DNA of 64,000 bases from Prevotella sp. (lineage in GTDB: Bacteria; Bacteroidota; Bacteroidia; Bacteroidales; Bacteroidaceae). Position 1 is the stretch's first letter. Each line of letters opens with the position of its first letter. Positions 53,638 through 61,615 of this stretch are shown here, one piece after another. The stretch spans positions 1-64,000 of the forward strand of contig JAEEQH010000008.1 of the NCBI GenBank assembly GCA_016285245.1, in the 5' to 3' direction. The notes under the pieces are model-generated. The model had not been told where the DNA came from. It was given only the letters and a program-made list of their open reading frames with translations, and searched no databases. The translations under genes and the position numbers were made by a program.

Positions 53638-56073
53638 CTATAGGAGCTTCTTGACGGTCTGGAGGAGAGTTTCCTGTGTCGGCGCGTCGCCGACGGGGAC
53701 TAGAAACCAGCGGACAGTCCAGCTCAACGCCTCCTTGGGCTTGAGGGTGGTGTAGGCACCCTGACTCTCCAGCTCGATGTAGGTCTTGCCACGGTTCACG
53801 TAGACCTGGATCTCGGCCTCGTCGGGAGCAGGCTCCCCGGCCTTCAGGTCCTGGAACTGCTTCACCATCAGCAGGCCGTCGTTTGCGTAGGCAAGCCAGC
53901 CACGGCCGTCGGCGTTGATCTTGCGGTTCTCGCCCGTCTCGTCGGGCTGGTACCACACGGCATCACCCTTCTTCTCGAAGTTCATCAGACCGGCGGGGGT
54001 GATGCTGCCCGTGGGGGCATCGAAGAATATCCAGCCACCATGGTTTTCCACACGAGTGATCTCCCATGGGGCCACCTGTCGCGTCTCGTCGCTCTCGTTG
54101 ATGATAGAGTAGGTGACGACGATCGCCCCTGTGCCCTCGGTTGGAACCGAGGGAATGGTGGTGAACTCCTTGCGGATGCGGTATTTCAGGCGTGCCGACG
54201 GCTCGCTGGTGAGGATGAGGCGTCCGTCTTTCTCCTCGACGGTGTAGGGATTCTTGTCGAACTCCGGCACCGGCGGCCAGTTCCACTCCTTCTGCGGACT
54301 GGTCCAGAAGGTGCTGCCGAACGACTCTGCCTGCTTCGTCTGCGAGATGATCTCCTTGCCCTTGTACTTCAGCGACATGATCTTGCCGCCACGCTCCGGG
54401 TAAATGGTCATCGTGACGTCGCCCACTGTCAGCTGCTTGCTCTTCTGCTTGGCGCGGAAGTCGTCGAGCTGCTGGAAGCAGTGCTTGTCGATGATCTCGG
54501 CCAACTTGCGGTCGTGGTTGTGGCGCAGCTCGCACTGGTGGTCGAATACCATCAGCTCGCCGTTCTCCTTGGTGTAGGGTTGCCACTGGGGCAGTCCCTC
54601 GATGTTCGGGTCGCCGGTATGGGCGAACTGTGCCCACACGCTGCTCATCACGTCGGCCAACTTCTTGTCGGCCTCCGACGGCTGGGGCAGGTCGCGCCCG
54701 GCGCGGTGCAGGGTGTTGAAGCAAAACTTCAGCTCCTGGCCGTGGACGCTGCCCTTGCTGACGGGCGAGCGCCAGGTGAACATATACATCCATGTCTTCG
54801 CCGCACGGTCCTGACTGATGGCGTCGGCGGTAATGATGGTCTTCGGACGGAACAGCCAGTCGATGCTCAGCAGGTCCTGCGGCGTGTACCCGGGATAGGC
54901 CTCGGCAAAGGCGCTGATGTACCTGTTGGCATCCATGCCGAACGTACGGAACAGCTCGCGGCGCGCCTCGTCCTGCGTCATCTGGTCGTTGTAGCGCAGA
55001 CGCTGCAGCTCGTTGAACGTCGTACCAATCATAATAGGTATATTGTCGGCCGTGGCAGCGAAACCGTCCTGGAAGGGCTGCTGCAACAGCGTCTCACCGT
55101 CGGGAGTGGGTCCGAAACCCCACATCATCGGCGTCCCCGGCTGGCGGGTGCCTATGCTGGCTGCCATGGCACGCTGGCCGGCCTTGTACAGCTCGTCGTA
55201 GGGCACGTCCTTGATACGGTCTATGTGTGCGGCGTCGATGTTCAGCTCCTTCAGCACCGCCTTGCCGAGCTCCTCGGTCATGGCCTTGGTGTTGACATTG
55301 AGGATGGTGCCGCTCATGATGATTGCCTTATGGAACAGCCCCTTGGCAGCGGGCATACAGAGCAGCGTGCCCACCTTGCCACCGCCGCCCGACTCACCGA
55401 AGATGGTCACGTTCTCCGGGTCGCCGCCAAACTGGCGGATGTTCTTCTGTATCCACTGCAAGGCCTGCACCACGTCGAGCATACCGACGTTGCCCGACTG
55501 CTTGTATTTCGGCGAGCAGGCCGACAGGTCGAGGAATCCGAGGATGTTCAGACGGTGGTTCACGCTGACCACCACCACGTCCTTCTTCGCCAGCTGCATA
55601 CCGGGATCCCACTCGGAGGTGCCCGAGTCGAAGCCGCCGCCATGTAGCCACAGCATCACCGGCTTCAGCTTACCTCGTTTCTCGTTTCTCGTTCTTTGCA
55701 GAGCAAAGCGGCGGAGCCGAGCGCCTCGTTTCTCGATTCCCAGACTCGTCGTCCATACATTCAGCACACAGCACTGCTCCGACATCTGCTCCTCGCTCAG
55801 CTGGCGTCCGCCCGTCTGCTGCATGGCCTGCGGGCCCCAGTGGTCGCACACCCTCACCGCCGTCCACTTCTCGACAGGCTGCGGCGGCATGAAGCGCTCC
55901 ACCTTGGCGTAGGGGATGCCCAGGAACCCGACCGTTCCCTCATGGTCGAAACCCTTGACGGGTCCCGATTCCGTATTGACTACTTGCGCTACTGCGGTGC
56001 TGACACCCAGAGCACATACGATGACGAATAACCCGAGCCGTTTACCCGTGCTGCGTAATAGACCTTTTGTCAT
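53638..56073 (-). CDS. Type B carboxylesterase fused to a DUF4380-like domain
   Basis: The 811-residue product has a signal peptide (about 1-30). Residues 30-520 are a carboxylesterase: FLGIPYAKVERF, PVMLWLHGGGFDSG (oxyanion region), GESGGGGK with nucleophile Ser near 222, and HGQELKF with the catalytic His. Residues about 540-811 resemble a DUF4380/galactose-mutarotase-like beta-sandwich (MTIYPERGGKIMSLKYKGKEI). Fusions of this kind suggest an esterase acting on acetylated or feruloylated glycans. Between NVWTTSLG and KLKPVMLW lies an odd basic stretch (about 112-133) encoded by a repeat insertion. The start at 56073 is downstream of a good -7 box at 56101-56108; a longer frame from 56130 would include the promoter. 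Confidence 0.82.
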   Translation of the reverse strand: MTKGLLRSTGKRLGLFVIVCALGVSTAVAQVVNTESGPVKGFDHEGTVGFLGIPYAKVERFMPPQPVEKWTAVRVCDHWGPQAMQQTGGRQLSEEQMSEQCCVLNVWTTSLGIEKRGARLRRFALQRTRNEKRGKLKPVMLWLHGGGFDSGTSEWDPGMQLAKKDVVVVSVNHRLNILGFLDLSACSPKYKQSGNVGMLDVVQALQWIQKNIRQFGGDPENVTIFGESGGGGKVGTLLCMPAAKGLFHKAIIMSGTILNVNTKAMTEELGKAVLKELNIDAAHIDRIKDVPYDELYKAGQRAMAASIGTRQPGTPMMWGFGPTPDGETLLQQPFQDGFAATADNIPIMIGTTFNELQRLRYNDQMTQDEARRELFRTFGMDANRYISAFAEAYPGYTPQDLLSIDWLFRPKTIITADAISQDRAAKTWMYMFTWRSPVSKGSVHGQELKFCFNTLHRAGRDLPQPSEADKKLADVMSSVWAQFAHTGDPNIEGLPQWQPYTKENGELMVFDHQCELRHNHDRKLAEIIDKHCFQQLDDFRAKQKSKQLTVGDVTMTIYPERGGKIMSLKYKGKEIISQTKQAESFGSTFWTSPQKEWNWPPVPEFDKNPYTVEEKDGRLILTSEPSARLKYRIRKEFTTIPSVPTEGTGAIVVTYSIINESDETRQVAPWEITRVENHGGWIFFDAPTGSITPAGLMNFEKKGDAVWYQPDETGENRKINADGRGWLAYANDGLLMVKQFQDLKAGEPAPDEAEIQVYVNRGKTYIELESQGAYTTLKPKEALSWTVRWFLVPVGDAPTQETLLQTVKKLL
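55674..55738 (-). repeat. Interrupted 7-bp array with a 30-bp GC-rich insert in the esterase gene
   Basis: On the + strand, three units of CTCGTTY are followed by 30 bp with two small hairpins (CTTTGC/GCAAAG and CGGC/GCCG), then two more CTCGWTT units. The whole encodes about 22 mostly basic residues that a carboxylesterase would not normally have at this point. Confidence 0.75.
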
Positions 56074-56100
56074 ATTATCTCTTTTTTGCTTTTTTATTTG

Positions 56101-56108
56101 CAAAAATA
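56101..56108 (-). promoter_or_regulatory. -7 box of the ten-gene degradation operon
   Basis: It reads TATTTTTG on the - strand, fitting TAnnTTTG, about 28 nt from the start at 56073. No array or clear -33 box is upstream. Confidence 0.55.
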
Positions 56109-56130
56109 AGAAATATTGCAGAATAATCAC

Positions 56131-56138
56131 TATATTTG
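56131..56138 (+). promoter_or_regulatory. -7 box of the two-domain esterase gene
   Basis: TATATTTG fits TAnnTTTG. The leader is about 30 nt and AT-rich. The TTTG -33 element is not evident. Confidence 0.6.
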
Positions 56139-56173
56139 CACCAAATTTTTTGATTAATTAAAAATTCCTGACC

Positions 56174-57613
56174 ATGAACAGAAAAATCTACACGCTATTG
56201 CTACTCCTGCTGGCGGCTGCCGTCCAGGCAAAGACAGCACGTACCTTCACCCTGAACCTTACCGACGACGGGAAGGCACAGATGGTGTGCTTCCTGCCCG
56301 ATGCACCGTCGGGTAAGGCCATCGTCGGCGTCCCCGGCGGCGGCTACTCCATGCTGTCGAACACCCACGAGGGCACACAGGCCTCGGGGTGGCTCAACGA
56401 CCAGGGCATCGCCTACTTCGTCGTGAACTACCGGCTGCCTGATGGCGACCGCACGAAACCCATCAGCGACGTCGAGAAGGGCATCCGCATCGTCCGCGAC
56501 TCTGCCGACGTCTGGGGCATCAATCCCCACGATGTGGGTATCATGGGCTTTTCGGCCGGCGGCCACCTGGCATCGGTCATCTCCACCCACGCCGCCTTCG
56601 ACGAGCGTCCCGACTTCACCATCCTCTTCTATCCCGTCATCTCCATGGACGAGCGCGTCAGCCATGTGTGGTCGTGCCGTAACTTCCTCGGCGAGGACCA
56701 GAAGAACCCGGACATCGTCCGCGACTTCTCCACGCAGAACGCTGTGCGCCGTCATCTGACGCCTCCCGCTGTCATCATCTCGGCCAACGACGACCGCCTC
56801 GTGCCCCTCGTCACCAACGGTGTGCAGTACTACACCGCCATGCGCCGTGCCGGCAACGAGTGCTCCATGTTCATCTACCCCACCGGCGACCACGGCTTCG
56901 GCTTCGGCCCTTGGTTCAAGTACCACGACCAGATGCTCACCGACCTCGGCAACTGGCTGAAGGCCCGTCAGGCTCCGAAGCCCGGTGCCATCCGCGTGGC
57001 CTGTATCGGCAACAGCATCACCGACGGTCACGGCATCGACATGGCCACTGCCTACGGCTATCCTGCCCTGCTGCAGAAGAAGCTTGGCAGCGACTACTGG
57101 GTGCGCAACTTCGGCGTCAGCGGCCGTACCATGCTTAACCGTGGCGACCAGCCCTATATGAAGGAGGTGGCATGGGCTGACGCTCAGCGCTTCAAGCCCG
57201 ATGTCGTCATCATCAAACTCGGCACCAACGACTCGAAGCCCCAGAACTGGCAGTATGCCAGCGAGTTCCGTGAGGATTTGGAACAGATGATCCTCACCCT
57301 CCGTCCCGACCTTGCACAGACCGCGAAGAAGAAGTCCAAGAAGACGAAGACAGCCACTCCCGTTGGCCCGCAGATTTTCCTCTGTACGCCCATCCCCGCC
57401 ATTAAGTCGACATGGGACATCAACGAAGCCGTCATTGCCAACGAGATTATCCCCATCCAGCAGGAGGTGGCCCGCAAATACGGTCTGAAAGTCATTGACC
57501 TCCACACACTCTTTGCCGGCGACAGCGACAAGATGCTCTCCGACGGCATACACCCCGATGGCAAGGGCGCCCAGCGCCTGGCCGACATCATCGCCGAGGA
57601 AATACGGCGCTAA
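56174..57613 (+). CDS. Secreted esterase with two catalytic domains (alpha/beta-hydrolase plus SGNH)
   Basis: The 479-residue exported protein (signal peptide about 1-19) has an N-terminal alpha/beta-hydrolase of the acetyl-xylan-esterase kind: VGVPGGGYSML (oxyanion loop), GFSAGGHLA with nucleophile Ser near 126, and a C-terminal GDHGFGFG His. Residues about 272-479 are a complete SGNH/GDSL esterase: GNSITDGHG (block I), GVSGRT (II), LGTNDS (III), and DGIHPDGKGA with the Asp-His pair. Two different deacetylases in one chain fit removal of acetyl groups from xylan or pectin at different positions (inference). A Lys-rich insert lies near 380. Convergent context is absent; padR follows 104 bp downstream on the same strand. 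Confidence 0.88.
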   Translation: MNRKIYTLLLLLLAAAVQAKTARTFTLNLTDDGKAQMVCFLPDAPSGKAIVGVPGGGYSMLSNTHEGTQASGWLNDQGIAYFVVNYRLPDGDRTKPISDVEKGIRIVRDSADVWGINPHDVGIMGFSAGGHLASVISTHAAFDERPDFTILFYPVISMDERVSHVWSCRNFLGEDQKNPDIVRDFSTQNAVRRHLTPPAVIISANDDRLVPLVTNGVQYYTAMRRAGNECSMFIYPTGDHGFGFGPWFKYHDQMLTDLGNWLKARQAPKPGAIRVACIGNSITDGHGIDMATAYGYPALLQKKLGSDYWVRNFGVSGRTMLNRGDQPYMKEVAWADAQRFKPDVVIIKLGTNDSKPQNWQYASEFREDLEQMILTLRPDLAQTAKKKSKKTKTATPVGPQIFLCTPIPAIKSTWDINEAVIANEIIPIQQEVARKYGLKVIDLHTLFAGDSDKMLSDGIHPDGKGAQRLADIIAEEIRR

Positions 57614-57622
57614 ACGTTAAAT

Positions 57623-57680
57623 AAGTATAATACTTGGCAAAAACTTGGTACTTTGTATTGCAAGGTACTGAGTTTTTGCC
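57623..57680 (+). promoter_or_regulatory. Operator-like palindromes over the padR promoter
   Basis: A perfect palindrome, AAGTAT-A-ATACTT, lies at 57623-57635. Next to it are two 16-bp arms, 57636-57651 and 57665-57680, matching as inverted repeats at 14 of 16 positions around a 13-nt centre. They cover the -33 region and abut the -7 box, as expected for autorepression by the PadR protein encoded next. Confidence 0.6.
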
Positions 57681-57688
57681 TATCTTTG
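57681..57688 (+). promoter_or_regulatory. -7 box of padR-pspC
   Basis: TATCTTTG fits TAnnTTTG, with ATTG 20 bp upstream (57657-57660). It sits directly beside the 16-bp inverted repeat. Confidence 0.7.
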
Positions 57689-57717
57689 CACCCGCAATAC
57701 TTAATTCGTGCAAAGAT

Positions 57718-58071
57718 ATGAACATCGAGAATGCCAAGTCACAAATGCGAAAGGGGATGCTGGAGTACTGCGTGTTGCTGCTCCTGAAACACCGCCCTTC
57801 GTATGCCAGTGACATCATCCAACAGCTTAAACAGGCCGAACTGCTCGTGGTGGAGGGAACACTCTACCCGTTGCTGACGCGCCTGAAGAACGACGGACTG
57901 CTGCAGTACCAGTGGCAGGAGTCCACGCAGGGCCCACCCCGCAAGTACTATGCCCTCAGCCCTGAAGGCGAACAGTTTCTGGAAGGTCTCGACACGGCCT
58001 GGACGGAACTGTCAAATACCATTAACTATCTCAAAACCATCACCCCGAAACTTTTAGAGTTGAAGGATTGA
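57718..58071 (+). CDS. PadR-family transcriptional regulator
   Basis: The 117-residue winged-helix repressor begins MRKGMLEYCVLLLLKHRPSYASDI near its N-terminus and continues VVEGTLYPLLTRLKNDGLL (recognition helix and wing) and PPRKYYALSPEGEQFL. The C-terminal helix mediates dimerisation. The start at 57718 (MNIENAKSQMRKGM) lies after the promoter; a longer frame from 57634 crosses it. pspC lies 38 nt downstream, and PadR-PspC pairs are common in Bacteroidota envelope-stress modules, so it probably controls its own operon in response to an envelope signal. Confidence 0.9.
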   Translation: MNIENAKSQMRKGMLEYCVLLLLKHRPSYASDIIQQLKQAELLVVEGTLYPLLTRLKNDGLLQYQWQESTQGPPRKYYALSPEGEQFLEGLDTAWTELSNTINYLKTITPKLLELKD

Positions 58072-58105
58072 AGAATTGAAAAATTGAAGGATTAAAGATT
58101 TGAAG
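58060..58105 (+). repeat. 8-bp tandem array, about six units, over the padR stop
   Basis: Six degenerate units of TTGAAGRA start inside the last codons of padR and fill the gap to pspC. The layout matches the 8-bp, six-unit array after recQ. Confidence 0.75.
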
Positions 58106-58109
58106 TTTT

Positions 58110-59843
58110 ATGAAGAGGAATATCACCATCAACCTGTGTGGGCGCCTGTTCCAGATTGACGAGGATGCCTACGAACTATTGCAACAGTATATCGAGTCGC
58201 TCCGCTCGTCGTTCGGACGAGAGGAGGGTGGCGACGAGATAGTCGACGACATCGAGGCGCGCATTGCCGAGCTCTTCGACGAACTGCGCCAGCAGGGTAT
58301 CGAGGCCATCACCATCGACCACGTGAAGGACATCGTCACCCGCATCGGCCGTCCCGAGGAGCTGGCGGGAGAGAACGAAAACGATAACCATAACGATAAC
58401 AGGGGCCACCGTTACGACTCCTTCCGCTCGGCGGCGCAGGATGTCATGGACAATGTACGCGCCCGTACGGCCGGCAAGCGCCTCTATCGTAACCCGAAGG
58501 ACAAGATGCTGACAGGCGTCTGCTCGGGCATTGCCGCCTATACGAACACCGACCCCGTCCTCTGGCGCCTGCTCTTCGTGCTGCTCGTGGTGGTCTACGG
58601 TGTGGGCATCATCAGCTACATCATCCTGAGCATCGTCGTGCCCGAGGCCAGCACGCCCAACCAGATGCTACAGATGGAGGGTAGGGACGTGACACCCCAG
58701 AACCTGGCCGATGCCGTCGTAGAGGAAGACGAACGGCCTGCCGAGCCTCGCCGCAGTCTCCTTGGTAGTCTGTTCACGGTGGTGCTGAAGTTGCTGGCTG
58801 GCCTGTTTCTGGGCATCCTGGCCATCGTGGCCCTGGTGCTACTCGTCTGCTTCCTGCTGGCCGTCGGCACCCTCATCATTGTCTTCACCGTGCCTGGTGC
58901 GTCGCATTACAGCCTGCCCTTCGACCTCGGCTACATGAACCTGCCCGAGATTTATGCCACCCACCCGTGGCTGGTCGTCGTCTTCTGCGTCAGCCTGTTG
59001 CTGTCGCTCAGTCTGCCCGTCTACGCCATCATCCACATCCTACTCGAGAAAGCAGGCAAGCTGAGGCCTATGGGCATCGCCCAACGCATCCTCTGCATCC
59101 TCATCTGGATCGTCGCCATGTTCACCGTCTTCCCTACCATTTTCGCCCTGCAGGACCTGCGGAATACTGAGCGCGAGAGTCAGGTGCGTACGGGTGGCAC
59201 TATCACGCCATACGCCATCAACGACATTCCAATGATGGAGCAGGACTTCAAGTACTTCTCGGAGAACAACTGGGTGATGGTGAAGACCAACAACACCGAG
59301 GAGAACTATGCCACGCTGACCTCCAAGGGCGAATACTTTACTGGCGACGAAGAAGTATGGTATCTCAATGGGCATGAATGGGATGAAGACCAGCCTCTCG
59401 TCTATCAGGCCGAGCACCAAGAAGTGTGGGTAGAGCCCGGCGTCTACTCGCTCAGCTGCGTTGTGCGTGCCGACGGCTGGGGCGCCTTCGTCTATACCGT
59501 CTGCAACGGCGAGAAGCAGCTCCAGGACATTCCTGCCCGTGGTTTCAAGGGAGGCGAGCTCTGGCAGAGCGCTACCGACTCGCTGGCTAGTAATAAGGGT
59601 GCCAAGGGTCTGGCGCAGCGGCAGCAGCGCAAGTGGCACAATATAGCCAAGGCCAACCACAGCCGCGGCTACGGCTGGTCGAGGGTACAAATCGACAACA
59701 TCGTCGTTGCCCACGACTCCATTCCCGTTGTCTACGGCGTCAGCACTGTGCCTGAGTTCACTGGCCACCCCTGCCACGCCAAGCAGTTCTCTGCCGCCGA
59801 CTTCGTCCTGACGCGCACGGGTGACCTGCCGGTGAAGAAGTAG
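58110..59843 (+). CDS. PspC-domain membrane protein
   Basis: The 577-residue product has an N-terminal cytoplasmic region with an HTH-like or dimerisation segment (about 1-95). Then comes the PspC domain (KRLYRNPKDKMLTGVCSGIAAY, about 126-185). Further membrane helices lie near 230-262, 275-300 and 310-335. A large C-terminal extracytoplasmic region follows (about 340-577). It probably acts in envelope-stress sensing or maintenance at the inner membrane, regulated by the PadR protein upstream. The last part has no recognised domain. Confidence 0.85.
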   Translation: MKRNITINLCGRLFQIDEDAYELLQQYIESLRSSFGREEGGDEIVDDIEARIAELFDELRQQGIEAITIDHVKDIVTRIGRPEELAGENENDNHNDNRGHRYDSFRSAAQDVMDNVRARTAGKRLYRNPKDKMLTGVCSGIAAYTNTDPVLWRLLFVLLVVVYGVGIISYIILSIVVPEASTPNQMLQMEGRDVTPQNLADAVVEEDERPAEPRRSLLGSLFTVVLKLLAGLFLGILAIVALVLLVCFLLAVGTLIIVFTVPGASHYSLPFDLGYMNLPEIYATHPWLVVVFCVSLLLSLSLPVYAIIHILLEKAGKLRPMGIAQRILCILIWIVAMFTVFPTIFALQDLRNTERESQVRTGGTITPYAINDIPMMEQDFKYFSENNWVMVKTNNTEENYATLTSKGEYFTGDEEVWYLNGHEWDEDQPLVYQAEHQEVWVEPGVYSLSCVVRADGWGAFVYTVCNGEKQLQDIPARGFKGGELWQSATDSLASNKGAKGLAQRQQRKWHNIAKANHSRGYGWSRVQIDNIVVAHDSIPVVYGVSTVPEFTGHPCHAKQFSAADFVLTRTGDLPVKK

Positions 59844-59959
59844 GCTATTTCCGAAATGTATATTTATCCGTATATTTATGTACGAAAAGGTGACCTTTAG
59901 CGCGCTAAGGAGGCAGTTTACGGGGAAAAGCCTTATCGTAGCAGGGGAAAGGCCGATCT

Positions 59960-60047
59960 TTTCGTTCTCGCAGCGGACGGGGAAATAATCAGCAGCGCCC
60001 GCTGCTAATATCGGCAGCGGGCGGTGAAATTGTCGGCAGCGTTCGCT
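59960..60047. repeat. 22-bp tandem array, four units, in a 418-bp gap
   Basis: Four degenerate units share a core of GCAGCGSNCG and alternate in orientation, so units 2 and 3 pair as a hairpin (CGCCCGCTGC with GCAGCGGGCG). They lie in the 59844-60261 gap. The 110 bp before them include weaker copies with GGGGAAAAG and a GACCTTTAGC word like the 28993 array. I see no gene in this gap. Confidence 0.7.
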
Positions 60048-60215
60048 GCGTACCCAGTTTTGATCACTTTCACTTCCCCACGCCTCTGCGTGAGTATAAT
60101 TATCCGCCTTGAAGTGAAGAGCTGTCAACGAACAAAAAATCTTAAAAAACGGTAATAATAGGGAAAACCGCCGCTTTTTTAGGGGTTTCCTACGCTAAGT
60201 AATGAAATTTTTTCT

Positions 60216-60223
60216 CACCTTTG
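60216..60223 (+). promoter_or_regulatory. Probable -7 box of the SIMPL-domain gene
   Basis: CACCTTTG differs from TAnnTTTG by the first base. It lies about 39 nt before the start and has no clear -33 box. Confidence 0.4.
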
Positions 60224-60261
60224 CACTTGTAAATGTGTCACGACTTAAAACATAAAAACGT

Positions 60262-60954
60262 ATGAAAGAGAATCGCTTATTTGCAGCAGCAATCGTTGCA
60301 GTGGGAATTATTTGCTTAGGTTGGTTTGTGAAGGCAGGTATCGACAACTTTGCCAACAAAGACCGCCATGTAACGGTGAAGGGACTGTCGGAGCGCGAGG
60401 TGCCGGCCGACAAGGTGACCTGGAGCATCAGCACGAAGGTGACGGGCAACGACCTGCCCATGCTCTACGAAAGCATCAACCGACAGACGGACAAGATCAA
60501 GGGCTTCCTCAAGCAGAACGGACTCGACGAGAAGGAGATAACCGTCAATCCGCCAGCCATCAACGACCTCGAGGCCCGCGAGTGGGGCGAGAACAACAAG
60601 AACTTCCGCTACATCGTCTCGACGACCATCACCGTGGCTACCGGCAAGGTGGAGCAGGTGAACAAGGCCATCTTCCAGCAGGCAGAGCTCCTGAAGCAGG
60701 GCGTGGCTATTGAGAACAGCAATGCCCAGTACGAGTATGCCTCGTTCCAGCAGATGAAGCCCGAGATGATGGCCGAAGCCATCAAGAACGCTCAGAAGAC
60801 CGCCGAGCAGTTTGCCGAGGCCAGCAATGCCCGCCTGGGCAACATCCAGACGGCCGGCCAGGGACAGTTTGAGATTGACAACCGCGACGAGAACACCCCT
60901 TATATCAAGAAGCTCCGCGTGGTGACCACCATCACCTATTCGTTGAAGGACTAA
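60262..60954 (+). CDS. SIMPL (DUF541) domain protein
   Basis: The 230-residue product has an N-terminal membrane helix or uncleaved signal ([21 protein letters not shown]). The rest is a SIMPL/DUF541 domain: [20 protein letters not shown] at the start, [20 protein letters not shown] in the middle, and [15 protein letters not shown] at the end. These periplasmic proteins form ring-like oligomers. The function is uncertain, with links to oxidative stress and signalling. It stands alone between the repeat-rich gap and the broken Fic gene. Confidence 0.88.
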   Translation: MKENRLFAAAIVAVGIICLGWFVKAGIDNFANKDRHVTVKGLSEREVPADKVTWSISTKVTGNDLPMLYESINRQTDKIKGFLKQNGLDEKEITVNPPAINDLEAREWGENNKNFRYIVSTTITVATGKVEQVNKAIFQQAELLKQGVAIENSNAQYEYASFQQMKPEMMAEAIKNAQKTAEQFAEASNARLGNIQTAGQGQFEIDNRDENTPYIKKLRVVTTITYSLKD

Positions 60955-61027
60955 AAAATCGAAATGAAGCTGGCGGAAGTATTCAAGCAATAAAGAAACT
61001 AATTGGTAAAGAAAAATATCTATAATC

Positions 61028-61043
61028 TTGCCGGTATCGGCAA
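61028..61043 (+). promoter_or_regulatory. Palindromic operator of the decayed HTH-Fic gene
   Basis: TTGCCG-GTAT-CGGCAA is a perfect 6-bp inverted repeat between the -33 and -7 positions. A third half-site, TTGCCGAT, lies at 61081-61088 near the start codon. Confidence 0.6.
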
Positions 61044-61050
61044 AAATTAG

Positions 61051-61058
61051 TATATTTG
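61051..61058 (+). promoter_or_regulatory. -7 box of the HTH-Fic pseudogene
   Basis: TATATTTG fits the consensus, with CTTG 20 bp upstream. The leader would be about 35 nt. Confidence 0.6.
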
Positions 61059-61098
61059 CAGCAGAAAAAGAACTAAATACTTGCCGATAAACGAAAGA

Positions 61099-61601
61099 AT
61101 GGAGTTTATATCAGTCATACAATTTGCTGAGAAGTATGGCATTTCTGAGCGAACTGCCCGCAATTACTGTGCGAGTGGGAAAATAGAAGGTGCATTTTTG
61201 ACAGGAAAGACTTGGAACATTCCCTGTGACGCCGTGCTTCCCAAACGAGTCGCCTCCTTAGGAAAGATTTCACCCTTGCTGACAGCACTTAGAGAACAGA
61301 AGTCTTCAAGGTTGAAAGGCAGCATCGGAAGAAGACGCTGGAAGACATCCTCGCTTTCCACGTACACTTCGAGCGCATTCATCCTTTCCAAGACGGCAAT
61401 GGCCGAGTAGGTCGTTTGCTGATGTTCAAGGAATGTTTGGCCAACAAAATAGTCCCCTTCATCATCACGGATGAACTCAAGATGTTCTACTACCGCGGTC
61501 TCCGTGAATGGGGCCACATTGACGGCTATCTAACAGATACCTGCCTGACAGCGCAAGACCAATACAAAGCCCTGCTCGACTATTTCAAAATACAATATTA
61601 A
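61099..61601 (+). pseudogene. HTH-Fic family protein, internal deletion with frameshift
   Basis: From 61099 the frame encodes an N-terminal HTH (MEFISVIQFAEKYGISERTA) and the conserved TGKTWNIPCDA segment, then LREQKSSRLKGS near 61320. After that the family sequence continues in another frame: KKTLEDILAFHVHFE, then the AMPylation motif HPFQDGNGRVGR (about 61380-61415) and the full C-terminus ending LLDYFKIQY at 61601. About 130 residues that normally lie between LKG(G/S) and KTLEDIL are missing. No single frame encodes both ends, so the Fic AMP-transferase is not made. The promoter and operator are intact and the remainder is well conserved, so the lesion is recent. Confidence 0.8.
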
Positions 61602-61615
61602 GCAACCAAACCATC

